A stretch of DNA of 64,000 nucleotides from assembly GCA_003550325.1 (NCBI GenBank), contig QKWP01000125.1, forward strand, positions 410,960 through 474,959, given 5' to 3'. Of the stretch, positions 49,481 to 61,987 are shown in pieces. The translations under genes were made by a program, and so were the position numbers. Numbering within the stretch: position 1 is the stretch's first letter; every line of letters starts with the position of its first letter. Source of the DNA: Gigaspora rosea. Its lineage: Eukaryota; Glomeromycota; Glomeromycetes; Diversisporales; Gigasporaceae. Under the pieces are notes generated by a model. The model made no database searches. It worked only from the letters and a program-made list of their open reading frames with translations, and was not told the DNA's origin.

Positions 49481-49489
49481 TGATAGAAT

Positions 49490-50008
49490 AACAAGCAAGT
49501 TTTGCATAAGAATTTATTACAGCAATTTTTGATAGAAGCCACAATAATTTCAATACAAATTCAACTTTATAATGTATTATCTGTCAGGTAAGTTTAAAAC
49601 AGAATTTTTTAGAGTAATTCACGATAGAAATTAGATAACATTACTACAAACTAATTCACCTTTTCGCCATTACGATATAAACCATGATGGTCTATTCCAT
49701 ATTTACGTGCTGCATGCTACTGGAATAACGAGTGAGGTTTGTAACAAATTTTTTTATAGTGACTAACGATGACCTTAATGCAAATTGGCTCAATTTTAAC
49801 TACTGTATATACTGTAGTCACTAAATAGCGAGGGTTTGTACCAAATTTTTACGGTAATTCACGATAGAAATCACAATTTCATGCAAAATTAACAACCTTA
49901 ATCACATATTATGTGTCAAGTAAGATTGTAACAGAATTTTTTTGACTAATATGTAACGAGACATTATTTTTAACAATTGATGTGTGAAATTGAGGCATTA
50001 TTAATTTC
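49490..50008. other. Spacer with weak internal repeats
   Basis: TTCACGATAGAAATYA and GTAACAGAATTTTT-like phrases recur (49530, 49617, 49857, 49930), suggesting an old degenerate tandem repeat. No gene. Confidence 0.4.
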
Positions 50009-50236
50009 GATTTATCATTATGGCGTTAATGATTATTAATTCAAAAATGATGCAATACTAATGCTATTGCTCATTAAATTGTTTAAATTCATTCTTGCAT
50101 CACGACTTTGAACCATAGAAAGACTTTGTAGAAACAAAACTCTTCGCTCCTTATATGTAGAACTAGACATTAACGATTCAATAGGTAAACAGATTCAACC
50201 TTATCTAATAAGTAGAAAAAAATTAATAACCCATTT

Positions 50237-50522
50237 AGGTCACGAAAAGTTAATTTTTTGTTTTACATAACATGGAGTTCCAAATTTTAGTCAGCGGGTC
50301 AATTTTTTTTTTCATAACATGGAATCAGCAACAAAAGTTTTTTTTCGAATCTATAGGGTAATTCTGAAACATTAGGGTCAATATTGGGTGATACCGAAGT
50401 AAAATTAACAGCAAAAACAGAACAATTAGCACAATTGGAATTTAAAAAAAAATAATTTTTTTTTTTGAAAAATTGAGTTGGCGGCAGCTTATTCAAAACG
50501 AAAAATTAATTTTGCGCGGCCT
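50237..50522. repeat. MITE, family 1, copy 2
   Basis: Ends AGGTCACGAAAAGTTAATTT and, as complement of the right, AGGCCGCGCAAAATTAATTT. The interior shares CATGGAATCAG and ACAGCAAAAACAGAACAATT with the other copies. Confidence 0.75.
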
Positions 50523-50912
50523 AATTTGGAGATCTTGTCAAATATAAGATTAGAAGATTTTATGGTATTACATTTCGATTTGTCACCTCAACCTTCATAG
50601 TTTTATGCTATGATCCTTCTAATATATTGATAGATACAGGTATTTTCTGTTAATACTGCAATTACATGTGACTAATGAAATCGATTTATCATTATGACGT
50701 TAATGATTATTAATTTCAAAAATGATGCAATACTAATGCTATTACTCATTAAATTGTTTAAATTTATATTTTTTCATCACGACTTTGAACCACAGCTAGC
50801 CTTGAAGAAACATATCTCTTTGCTCCTTATGTGTAGAACTAGATATTAATGTTTCGATAGGTAAACAAATTCAGCCTTATTTAATAAGTAGAAAAAAATT
50901 AATAACCCATTT

Positions 50913-51153
50913 TAGGCCAAGCAAAGTTAATTTTCGTTTTACATAACATGGCGTTCCAAAATTCTAATCGATGGGTCTATTTTTTTTCATAACATGGAAT
51001 CAGAAACAAAAAGTTTTTTGAATCTATCAGGTAATTCCGGAAAATTAGGATCAATACCGAAGGAAAGATTAACAGCAAAAACAGAACAATTAGCACAATT
51101 GGAAAAATTGGGTCGGCGCGTTATGCAAAACAAAAATTAACTTTGCGTAACCT
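50913..51153. repeat. MITE, family 1, copy 3
   Basis: Ends AGGCCAAGCAAAGTTAATTT and, as complement of the right, AAGGTTACGCAAAGTTAATT. It sits at the same place within the second tandem unit as copy 2 in the first, so it was duplicated with the host DNA. Confidence 0.75.
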
Positions 51154-51459
51154 TATTGGTGATCTTGTCAAATATATGAGAAGATTTTATGGAATTACAT
51201 TCCGATTTGTCACCTCGACCTTCATGGTTTTATGCCATAATCCTCCTAATATATTGATAGATGCAGGTATTTTCTGGTTAATACTGTAATTACACATGAT
51301 TAATAAAATCGAATTACTAAGATCATAAAAAGGTTATATCTTTTGTTACGAGTTTATATAGGCAGCTTGAGCATGAACTTGAACTTGCGAGTACCCAACC
51401 TTGCGTGGCGTCACGCGCTGCATAGCTATCCCTTATACTATAAATTTACATGTCACACA

Positions 51460-51508
51460 TGATCGTACTGGTCCTGCGCGGCACGCATGTCGCGCAGCTA
51501 ACATAATT
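51460..51508 (+). repeat. Dispersed hairpin repeat, copy 3
   Basis: TGATCGTACTGGTCCTGCGC, hairpin CTGCGCG..CGCGCAG, then CTAACATAATTA. Nearly identical to 658-705. A looser relative (TTGCGTGGCGTCACGCGCTG) lies at about 51402. Confidence 0.7.
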
Positions 51509-54340
51509 AAGATATGCATTATTTTATTCGTGCGAAAAAATTGGACTCCTTTTTTAATCGTCATTTGCAATTTATTCTATATACAACTGATCTTCGATAA
51601 GCGAAAAATTTTGAGAGCGCTTGAGCTTGCGCAGCGTTTCGCATGCACTGCTCTTACGCAAGCGCAAGAGAATAGAATATAGACTACAATCGGTTGATCT
51701 TGTGAAACCCAAAATTTCCAAAAAAGTTAAGTCTAAGAAAATCAATTACCAAAAATAAATGTCAATATAACTAAAATTTACCAGAAAAGTAATTTAGAGT
51801 AACACCAAGCGTTAACAATTATTTCTAAGCGCTAACTATTTATACTTTGTTCATTGAGGTAATTTTAACCATAGTTCTAATAATATCTATGTTTATAGGC
51901 TAAAATGCAGCAATATTAGTTATATTGTTAACCAGTTAATTATATTGTGTATCGAGACTGTTAGAGAAGATTTTGACTTTTAAAAGACTTACACTCATAT
52001 AAAGGTGAGTAGGCGAATGATAAATCTTTCTTTCATTAACCCTCAAATTTTCTATTATTATTTTTTTTATTTTTTCATCAATTCATATACGAACGCACAT
52101 CAGAAATGTTTTTGGCTTTAATTACTCTTGCTCAGCATAAGCTGTTCATTTACCGGTGTTATGTCGGATAAAGTTCCCATATCAATTGGAAACTATGGTA
52201 AATTCTATTAATGATTTGGCAATCATTGGGCACTATCTGAACCATCTTACTATACAATAACTATGATTTTCTTTTGTTATTGTAAATTAAGAGTATCCAA
52301 ATAATATCAAAATCCCAAGCAATTTCACTATTCCAGACGGAAATGTTTTTAAATTTAAGTTATATCTTGTTGGATTTGTTTGGTACATATGTAATACCAA
52401 TAGTTATAATAAATGGTAGGTGGGTAAGTACATATGTATTTAGTAAATATTTATTTTGATACATTATAACTTGTAATACTTATGAAGTTATATGATTATT
52501 AGATCAATTTCGCTCAGTGTTTTTTAACGACAAAGATGATATCTCCAATTTCCCCATTTCACCTTCGGCTGTATTAGATGTAAGAGGCATGTAAATTGTA
52601 TAAAATAATATATATTATATTTAATACTTTGAATAGTTAACGACCAAATTCTGATCGAAATTTTAATTTTGAATGGAATTAAATTTGTATTGCAATTTTG
52701 AATTCGATAAATTTTGAATGATTGAAAAATTTTGATCAAAAATTTGAATATTCATTGGAAATAAAACGAAGTTCTTTAAATGAGAATGCCGACATTCGAT
52801 TGTTATCATAATACTTTCATTTTTATAACAATTTAGAGGGCCAATTTATTGTTAGAACAGCTATTCCAGAGTATGATAATTCAGCAATGACCGTGACTCC
52901 CATTGGTGTGGCGCCATCATCTGATCCAACGAAAAATTCTCCTTCTGAACTTAATTTGGTTCTTGTAATTATCATAATTCTATTATATAACTGCTTCAAT
53001 GATTCCTGATTAATATTTGTATCAAAATAATCAGAGTATCTCAGGAAATGGGGCATTTTCAAATATTACCTATCTCATTCTTACAGACACTGATGGCGGA
53101 GTAGCACCACCAAGTTCAGAATGTAAGTAAAATAATCAAGAATATATTAAGCATTAACATTCTTTTATTTATAGCATTTTATTATATATTGTAATTATTA
53201 GGTGGGACTAAGTTTCCAAATGGCAATCTTTATTCTGAACCAATTTTTGCAATTATCTTATACTACTATAAGAAGTAAACGAAAAAATCTTATATAACTA
53301 GAAATTTAGAAATTGCAGCAAAAGCATGGACTGAATTTATTTTTTATTGTCAGTTGATCATCATTAAATATGATTGGCCAATATCTCTAAATAATAATAT
53401 TTATAACGTAGTTAACTATTACAGTACTATTATCATTACATATATTTATAACGTTTTATTACATTATGTATTACTCTAAGAGCCTATTTGCTAATCTAAT
53501 GATCAAAGATATTGTTTTATTAATTACCTATTTTATTTCGATATGAATACATTGTAAAATGTCTAATGCCAAAGAATTTATTATTGTTTACACTAAGCCC
53601 AATCTCTAATTAGAATGTTATGGCACTAAAGATTGTGGTATTATGGCATTATGCCATCACGGCATATAATATTTATGGCAATTAGATGTTATGCCATAAT
53701 TAATTCTACTATATCCGATATGGTAAATGCCATATTACAATAATTTGGTAATTCTATACCACCATTGTGTGATGGTGAAACGCAGTGTATGGTGCACTTT
53801 TGGAAAGGAATTGAGGTGGGACACTGAATGCATAAAATAATAGTATTGTGTTAGTAAATGTATTGAAAAAACTTTTCGAAGTATGATCAAGCTATCATGT
53901 GAGCCACGTGATGCTCGATCGGGATCAAGAAGGAACAATTTGGTACTGATAAGTTAGTGACGTACAAATTAATTACGAAAATCAATGGGTAGTGCATGAA
54001 GTACGTAGTAATAAAGTAGAAGAGAAAATGGCGCGATTAAAATTAATTAAAAGTCAAAGGTAACATTAGCGAAATATGATGTAATTGAATAGAGATATAT
54101 GTATAAAAAATTGAAAGAGAAAAAATTAAGAATTAAAAAAATTCACTGTCAATAATAACCCAGTTCAAAGTAACTAATTACTTATCCACAGAAGTCCTAA
54201 ATTTCCTCGCGTTGTTTTATCTTTGAGGTAGGTTTAGTAGCGAATCACTCGCTGGTTTAAAAATTAAATATTACTCTAGTTAATATTTTGTAAATAAATT
54301 AATAATTAATTTAAATATTAATTATTTTTTAACAAAATAA
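51509..54340. other. Long spacer with possible decayed gene traces
   Basis: On the plus strand 52840-52985 reads FIVRTAIPEYDNSAMTVTPI then GVAPSSDPTKNSPSELN. Near 53087 DTDGGVAPPSSE precedes GTAAGT, which could be exons of a dead secreted protein gene. The antisense frame 53062-52823 is an alternative. ATGGCA/TGCCAT palindromes lie at 53620-53730. Nothing can be named. Confidence 0.3.
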
Positions 54341-54344
54341 AATA

Positions 54345-54665
54345 TTAATATATTTTATATAAATATATTGTAACTATTTTAAAACTATTTTAATATTTTA
54401 ATTAAATAATTTTAGTATATTAACTAGTTAAAAATATAAACTATTATTATAAAATATTTAAATAAAATTTTGTTAATAAATTAATATATTTCTATAGAAT
54501 TATAAATTATATTATTTAATAAAATTTTAGTATATTTTTATATAAATATATTGTAACTATTTTAAAACTACTTTAAAATTTTAATTAAATAATTTTAGTA
54601 TATTAACTAGTTAAAAATATAAACTATTATTATAAAATATTTAAATAATATTTTGTTAATATATT
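54345..54665. repeat. Direct repeat, about 130 bp, two copies 185 bp apart
   Basis: ATATAAATATATTGTAACTA then TTTTAAAACTA, TTTTAATTAAATAATTTTAG, TATATTAACTAGTTAAAAAT and AAACTATTATTATAAAATAT occur at 54353-54485 and again at 54537-54665. Confidence 0.75.
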
Positions 54666-54759
54666 ATTACAGTTTTTAAAATAATTAAAAAAGTTTATTT
54701 ATAAAAAAATTTGCTATAAAAATTATATAAAGAATAATCTATATATATTTTGTTTTTAA

Positions 54760-57700
54760 TTAAAAAGCTAATTTATTATTTAAAGGTAAAATAACTAATT
54801 TAGATTGATTATTTAATTTATAATTTCCTCTAACAAATTTATATAATATTTTTTGAACAGGAAAAAAGTTTTCATAAGATCTAGTTTGAAATTTTGGTTC
54901 CCAAATTTCAGCAAGTAGAAGTCTATCTTTTAAATCTAAATCATTAAGTAATAAAAAATAATTTTTTTGTGATATAGTTGATTGGTTAAACCAATCTACA
55001 AAACAAAGTGTATGACTAATAGGAACAAGTTCATTATTATTATTATTTGTATTATTTTTATTATACTTAGCTAGAAGAAGCATGGTGTGTTGTAAAAAAT
55101 AATTAATTTTTCCTGGCCAATGAATTGCTTGCTCATTTTTATCTCTAAATAATGCTAAAAAATATGCACCTAAATCAGAACGGGTAAGTTCAGATCCAAA
55201 ATATTCTCCACATAATTCTAAAGCACTAGCTTTTATAATTCTTTTTGAAACTAAATATGAATTTGAATCATTAGAAACTTGCCTTCAGTGTAAAATTTAA
55301 GATTATCATTTGAATATATTTCAGTATAATAATCAACTAATAATTTTAAATTTTCATTTGATAAATATGCTTTAGAAAAGGGTTTAATTAATCTTCCAGG
55401 ATAATCTTCAGATCCAGTAACAAAAAAATTAATATTAGTAATAGAATATTGAAATTCTATTATTTTTGGAATTGTATAATTATATATTGCTAATGTTCTT
55501 TTTGCTAATTGTTCATTTTGTAAATAATCTAAAGAAGCTTGTGCAGTTGATGTTAATGTTGGTTTTATTTAATCTAAAAGTCTATAAATTTCAATTTGTT
55601 GATTTATATAATTAAGCATATCCAATTCAACAGTTCTTCCGGAAGTATAAAAACTTGCAATTTGTCCATTTAACCTTTCATAAGCATAGCACCAATAACT
55701 ATACCAAGAACCATAATTTAACATATCATCTTTTAAATGTAAATGATAATGCATATTAGGTGTTATTATATTAGAACCATATAATGTTTGAAATTCTTTT
55801 AAAAATTTTATAAATAAACTATGTCCATGATTAATTTCTTCAGTTGTAATTATTTGTTGTGACATAATTGATACTGCATTTACAAAATATGACCATACTT
55901 TTTGATCTTGAATTGGTAAATAATATCTCTTAAAGCCATTGTTGAATATATTAAAGTCCATGTTTTCCACTGATCAGATGTAAATCCAGAAAAGCTAGAT
56001 GCTATTTTATGTGGAATTCTTCCAATACTAGCAGGTGGTGGACTATTATTAACAATATTTTGAATATTAATAAGTTGATTTTTTGAAATTAAATCAGTTT
56101 ATATTGTCCAAATTTTTATCATTTTATAAGCTGTTCCAAAGAAAAATATTATGCATTGGATCAAAAACAGAAAATTTTATTGGATCAAAATATGATAATT
56201 GAAGAAAACTTGACCATCAAATACTATATTGATCAAACAACTGTTTACGCTCACTAGATGCAGAATATTTTCATTTCTCAGCTATTATTTTATGTTCTTC
56301 AATAGTTCATAAAGTATAATTGTCAATATTTGATTGATCTGAAGTATCATTAGTTTTAAAAAGTTTTTTGCATTTAAAACATGAGAAGAATGACTAGAAA
56401 ATCCACAAATTTTATTTCTTGCTGGTGTATCACATGAAACTAAAATTAAAGCTCCATAATACATTCATCCAGCTGGGTATTTTATAGTTGCAAATGATTG
56501 ACCAGCCATAATTGTTTAAGCTCATCAACTAATGGATCCAAATATAAATTAATTTTTTTCTGTTGGCGGTTCTTTTGGTCCAGGAATAAGACTAACAAAA
56601 ATTGTGTTTTCTTTTTTATATCTTAGATGACGTGGCAAATTTAAAATAGTTAAATAAACTCCAGCAATTGGATAAACTGTATGCTTAGTAACTTTAAACC
56701 AGTCAATATTAATTGCAAAGCCAATATTAGTTTTGTGAAAAAATTTTTGAAAAAAAAGTTCGTTTTGATCATTTTTAAAGTTTTCCACACTTATCCATCA
56801 TAGAGATCAGAAAAAATATTAGATGAAGTATTTTCTCTTTTATAACAAGATTCTAATAATTCTTCTAAACCAGGTCATTGCAATAAAGTAGCTAATTGAC
56901 TTAATATTGATTGATATGGATATATCTTAATTGGTTTGTAAATTATTTTTCCTTTGTCTGTTCTAATCATTTTTTTTAATAATGTTTTACATTCACTACA
57001 ACTTGCTTGTGAATTATCAGATATACTTTCTAAATTAGTTAAAAAATGACATTTTTCACATACAATAAATTGTATAATTGTTTTTTTAAATGACATAGCA
57101 TCTTTAGCTTTATATAATGTCTCAGGAAAATTTGAATCATCATTAAATACTAAAGCTTTAATAAATATTAATAAAGCTGTAATTGCAGTATATGGTAAAG
57201 TAAAAGCTTGTTGAAAAGAAAAAATCTATAATAAAACCCATTGAATTGTTAAGTTAAAAGAATCTTTAAAAGTATTTGATAATATAGAGTATGGTATATA
57301 TTTTGAATTTGGTTGAGTATATGCTTTAGTACTTTTAAAGCTTAAAATTGTTTCTTCTTCAATATCATTATCTTCTAATTCTATATTATCAAGTAGTCCA
57401 GTATCTCTTATAGAAGATAAATCTTCAAAATCATTTTCTTGTTCAGTTTCACTATCTTCTTCAGAAGAACTATAATTTAATGCTGCTCTAAATTTTTTTA
57501 TTCGCTCTATCTCCTCATTATTTATTTCTTGTTCTACTTCATGTTCTACTTCTTCATGTTCTGATTCTTGCTCAATTCTTTGTTCAATATTACTTGCTAA
57601 AAATAATGTAGTTAAATCTTCAGCAGATGATATTGATGCATTAAAGCTTTGCCTAGTAGATAATAATGGTTCTCTAGTTTCTTTATGACTATTATCAATA

Positions 57701-57804
57701 GAATAATCTATTCTTCCAAATTGTTCTTGTCGATGCAATCTTTCTGTTTGAGTACTCACAATTTTTCCACTTTCACTACAAATAGTGCAATAACACCAAA
57801 CCAT
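54760..57804 (-). pseudogene. Tnp2-type (CACTA superfamily) transposase, decayed
   Basis: ATG at 57804 opens MVWCYCTICSESGKIV with a C/H cluster, then a glutamate-rich segment to 57226. The frame changes, and 57210-56875 gives SFQQAFTLPYTAITALLIFI, CEKCHF and SCSECKTLL. Then come GLEELLE, NIDWFKVTKHTVYPIAGVYL, TILNLPRHLRYKKENT and SLIPGPKEPP at 56788-56560. YPAG, LILVSCDTPARNKICGFSSH, FDPIKFSVFDPMHN and IGRIPHKIASSF follow. The region 55970-55569 carries NMHYHLHLKDDML and WCYAYERLNGQIASF, and a C-terminal part reaches 54760. This matches the Tnp2 transposase family. Numerous in-frame stops lie between 56100 and 56880, and there are shifts near 55265, 55560 and 57225. No terminal repeats were identified. 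Confidence 0.82.
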
Positions 57805-57972
57805 ATTTGTTTTACAAATAAAAAATATAATATCCAAAATTATAGTTTTAAAGTTAATTATAACTTTGTGGTAGATTTAAAAAAACCTAAATATATTTCT
57901 TATTTTGATTTAAAAATAACTAATTTTATATGTTATTGCTAGAAAAACAAAACACAGAAAAATTTTTTTTTT

Positions 57973-58380
57973 AATATTATATATAGTTTACAAACTTGGC
58001 TCTTGTCATTTAAAAAAAAATTTCATAACATACATTTATGTTTTAATATCTAGGATGTATTTATTTTTGGTTAATGATAAATTTAAGTCACAATCAAATA
58101 TATATTTCACTATATTAAAAAAAAATATATAGAAATTTTTTTAATATTATATATAGTTTTTAGCAAAAATCAAGCTTGGCTTTTGCCATTTAAAAAATAA
58201 TTTTACAATATACATTTACATTTTAATATCCGGGATATATTTTTTTTAGTTAATGATAAATTTAAACCACAATCAAATATATGTTTTCACTATATTAAAA
58301 AAAAATATAGAAAATTTTTTAATATTATATATAGTTTTTAGCAAATGTCAAGCTTAGCTTTTGCCATTTAAAACAGAAAT
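57973..58380. repeat. Tandem repeat, about 170-178-bp units, 2.4 copies
   Basis: AATATTATATATAGTTT begins at about 57973, 58143 and 58321. Each unit holds CTTGGCTYTTGYCATTTAAA, TACATTTAYRTTTTAATATC and GTTAATGATAAATTTAA. They lie just upstream of the Tnp2 pseudogene, so they may be its 5' flank or end repeats. Confidence 0.75.
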
Positions 58381-58516
58381 TTAATTATAACTTACAATTA
58401 TATATTTAATATTTAGATTTGTATTTTCTATACTATTTTTTTTTTTGCATTTTTTTTTTTTTTTTTTGTTAAGAATAAGAGCGGTGTTGATTTATTTCTC
58501 TTCTATTTATATAGCA

Positions 58517-58738
58517 GTTTACTATATTAAACTATAAATTGATGACATACTTTTAATTTGTATAGTAGTTAGTTTATATAAACTATAATAACCTTTGTAC
58601 GTATGTATAATCTTTGTATACATGAACATATATTAAACTACAAATTGATGACATACTTTTAATTATGTATAGTAGTTAGTTTATACAGTATAAACTATAA
58701 TAACCTTTATACGTATGTATAATATTTGTATATATAAT
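58517..58738. repeat. Tandem duplication, about 106-bp unit
   Basis: AAATTGATGACATACTTTTA, GTATAGTAGTTAGTTTATA and AACTATAATAACCTTTRTAC then GTATGTATAAT occur twice, with offset 106. Confidence 0.75.
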
Positions 58739-59447
58739 GAAAACACATTAATCATTGCATCATTGTATTCCTACTCACACACTGTTGTAATCGGAAGAGT
58801 CTTCAATTTCACAGTATCAATTTAGCTCAGGGTAAGAACATAAGCCTGATTTCAAGTTGTGAAAGAAGGTAGACTATTTGAATAGCGTTGTTCTATAGAT
58901 TATATAATAATGAGATTGTTTTATAAGTGAATAAATACATATGTATAGTAATGTTTAAGGTTGTCGATCTAGCTAAAATTTAGGCTATGTGGTGGATTTA
59001 GAATTATTAAAATCAAATTTCTAAATACAAAGTATATAAAATATTATGAGTTAGCAGCATGCTAAATACAGATTATAACGGGTTTAAGGTTATTGTAAGA
59101 TTTTATTTTTTGAATATTAGCTAATTAAAATTATATATTTTAGAAAAGCCAAGATTCGATTTTGTAGAATATCTTTTCTTTATAAAGCATGCATCTTAAT
59201 CTATACAGTATATAAAAATATTGATTATCTCTACAATATTTGCATATTTGTATGTCATAGTAACTAGACTAATCTAGATTATATATTATTAATAATTCGT
59301 TATTTTGTCATTTTTATTGTACGTACATGAAATAAACTTTTTTTAATAAATATAAAACTTGTTGAAACAAGTATAGATTAACTTAATTTATTCTGTATTT
59401 AACTATAAACTCATTCCCCAAAATTTCAAGTTGGAACTATTGTAAGA
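58739..59447. other. AT-rich spacer
   Basis: No gene or strong repeat recognised. Confidence 0.45.
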
Positions 59448-59772
59448 TGGGCCAGGATCGATTAATTTGCCCAAGGTTACTAATTAAGTAAAAAGTGCCT
59501 AGCTGATAATTTTACTATAGCTTTTGCTAACCAGTATAGCTTACACTAACTATAATACCGATGCATTTGACTCAGATACTTCTGTATAAAAGAATAATAT
59601 CTAAATTTTTGGGTCGGAATAGCCGGAATGTATTGTAGTTAGGGTCAGATTAGCTATTCTAGTTAGTGAAGCTATAGTAAAATTACCAGCTGGATATTTT
59701 TTACTTAATGAATAACTGGTTTCATTATTAAAATTCTTAGTAATCAGGGCAAAATTGATCAATTCCAGCCCA
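59448..59772. repeat. Foldback MITE, 325 bp
   Basis: Left TGGGCCAGGATCGATTAATT, then TTGCCCAAGGTTACTAATTA and AATTTTACTATAGC. The right half carries the complements GCTATAGTAAAATTA, TTCTTAGTAATCAGGGCAAA and ATTGATCAATTCCAGCCCA. Imperfect arms of about 100 bp. No clear target duplication. Confidence 0.65.
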
Positions 59773-60159
59773 TATACCAGAGTTCTGATGCATCCTGACC
59801 GGGATTTGGGGGATCTTCTTGTATGAGTTTGTAAAAAATTTTAACAATGGAATATTGTTAGGTAACTTTATATGATTGGTTAGAACTATTTGCAAATATG
59901 ATATATAGGTTAGATCAGAAACTTTATGTATGCAGAGTTTATTATTGCTTGTGCATAATCTTTTATCTAGCTAGTAAATTAATTTTAAATTAGCAAGATC
60001 AAATAAATAAAATACACACAAACCTGTATGATTGAAAAAATATTTGTACGAATTAGCATTTCGAATATCAATATGAACATTTAATAAGTTATCAAAACAG
60101 AAAAATGGTACTTTATATAATTTAATTTAAAAAATAAGCTTGATATTCAATCTTACTAA

Positions 60160-61190
60160 AATAATCTGAAATTGCTTTTATCGTACAACTTGCTAGTATA
60201 TATGTCTTGAGAATGTATTTGTTCAATTAAATCTAGTTTAATCTTATTAGCTTCTAAAATTTGTTTTTTGACTTCATTATCATATTCTTGACCTATTTTA
60301 TCTAATCAATAAGTAATTATTTCAATAATTTCAGTTGCAATAGATCATTATCATGATCTTTATTCATATTTCTCATAGCTAATTTAATATAACAATCAGG
60401 TTCTAAACATTTAGGTCTTGATCCAACGATTATTCTTAATACAAGCTAATTATCTAGCAGCTTATTATAATCATACCACCAGAATAATTCAAGTTCTTTT
60501 GGTGATAATTGCATAACTATCAAATAACAAAGTTATTTGATAATGGTGCAATTATCACCAAAAGAACAGTCATCATAAGCCACCTGATAAACCCGTTATT
60601 GGATGCTATTTACGCAGCCAGATAAAATGCAAATAATTCTGTTATTAGCTGCTTTCACATCCAATAACTATATATTATCAAATTGAACTCAATCAAATGC
60701 TTTTTTCCGGTCGAAATTTCTGTCATGATAACTTCAAGACTGTAAAAACCTGATGCTTGAGTATATAGTTGATCCATCAAAATCTCAGTTGCTATATATG
60801 ACAGAAATCTACAAATTTTTTCTTCTTTTTCTTTTCTTGAAGTCCAAGGTCAGTGATATATGCATTATACAAAGCATGGCATTGCAAAATGTTTCTAATA
60901 TGTAAATCTCTATGAACAAGTTACTGCGAATGAAATCGACTCGAGATCCAAAGCTATATATTGTAAGAGACTCAATTTATCATTCAATTTTAATTGCAAT
61001 ACTTGTACAAGATTTTGCCATAATGAACCTATTGATCTATAATCCAAAACAATAATTTAATCACCAGAATTATCTTTTGATACACCTTTATATTGCAAGA
61101 ATAAGAATTCTTGTAACCAAATTTGCAGTAATTTTTTAATTCCTGAATAAATTTTTGTTCATTTTCATTTGAATCATGAAACACTTTAAT
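60160..61190 (-). pseudogene. Protein kinase pseudogene
   Basis: Read on the minus strand from about 61190: FIQELKNYCKFGY, LDYRSIGSLWQNLVQVLQLK (second frame), LVHRDLHIRNIL near 60919-60885 (HRD..N catalytic loop), ITDLGL near 60851-60840 (DFG position), YIATEILMDQLYTQASGFYS (APE region), VIMTEISTGKK, then near 60500-60170 GSRPKCLEPDCYIKLAMRNM and EYDNEVKKQI-like helices. This follows the serine/threonine-tyrosine kinase-like paralogues expanded in Rhizophagus-type fungi. Stops and shifts occur throughout (for example TAA just before LVHRD), and an inverted duplication at 60493-60567 interrupts it. Not functional. Confidence 0.7.
60493..60567. repeat. Hairpin from inverted duplication within the kinase pseudogene
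   Basis: GTTCTTTTGGTGATAATTGC through CTATCAAATAAC, a short AAA spacer, then GTTATTTGATA..GTGC and AATTATCACCAAAAGAAC. Arms are about 36 bases with three mismatches. Only the left arm reads through as coding (QLSPKEL on the minus strand). Confidence 0.75.
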
Positions 61191-61987
61191 GCAATATTAT
61201 GCATGCATTATTAATTTTATCTTAGAAATCCTCCTTTTATTATTTCTGTGATATCACAAAATTTATTATAATCAATTTTTTTTTTTTATTATACAGATGT
61301 ATAGAATTAGAATAAAAATTTTTTATCAATTTTAGATAGTGGCTGTTAAGATATCTTCGCTCAAAGTTTAGAAAAAAACTTGTATAACTAAAACAAAAGC
61401 TGCAACAAAGTTTTTTGAGCGAAGTTATCTTGATAGCTACTATCTACTAGATTGGGTTCTTCTTCTCCTGGTCCATAGACCGATTACCAATATAATAGGC
61501 CGGTCTTGAAGGTGCAGTGTTTGAGTCACAAAACTATAAAGCTTGGTTAAGCTTTGTTGAATATATTATAGGTTGGCTATAACTAATTATGTTGTCACGA
61601 TCAATGATCGATCATTATCTCTATACTATGGATATGAATTAACTAAGTATTTTGTCAATAGCAATAGTGATTTAAGGTTAGCATATTTTTTGCAAATATA
61701 TATATATATATTACTTTATTTATATATATATTAACTAACAACAATTGTATTATAACAACTAATTAACTTATCGTCATTAGACATTATATGTATTAGTGCT
61801 TAAATATTTAGCTATCGAAAAAGCTTTGAGCTTAAACATTGTATTAGCTATCGAAAGAGCTTAATTAATGTAATAACAATATTACATATATCTTTTTTCT
61901 CATAATATACTAGCATTTTTTTTTTAATATAAATATAGCCTGTTTTCTTTTTTATTTTACATTTTTCTTCATAAAACATTATTAAAA
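61191..61987. other. AT-rich spacer with short inverted repeats
   Basis: Two facing copies of GATAGTAGCTATCAAGATAACT-like sequence at 61332-61445 (GATAGTGGCTGTTAAGATAT against TATCTTGATAGCTACTATC, with TTCGCTCAAA / TTTGAGCGAA inside) suggest a MITE of about 115 bp. AGCTATCGAAARAGCTT is duplicated at 61811 and 61850. No gene. Confidence 0.5.

Larger units (their letters stand above)
50009..51312. repeat. Tandem duplication, about 670-bp unit, two copies
   Basis: Unit 1 (50009-50680) and unit 2 (50681-51312) both begin TCGATTTATCATTATGRCGT and end near ATTAATRAAATCGA. They share GATGCAATACTAATGCTATT, ATAAGTAGAAAAAAATTAAT and TTTGTCACCTCRACCTTCAT. Each contains one family-1 MITE. Confidence 0.85.
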
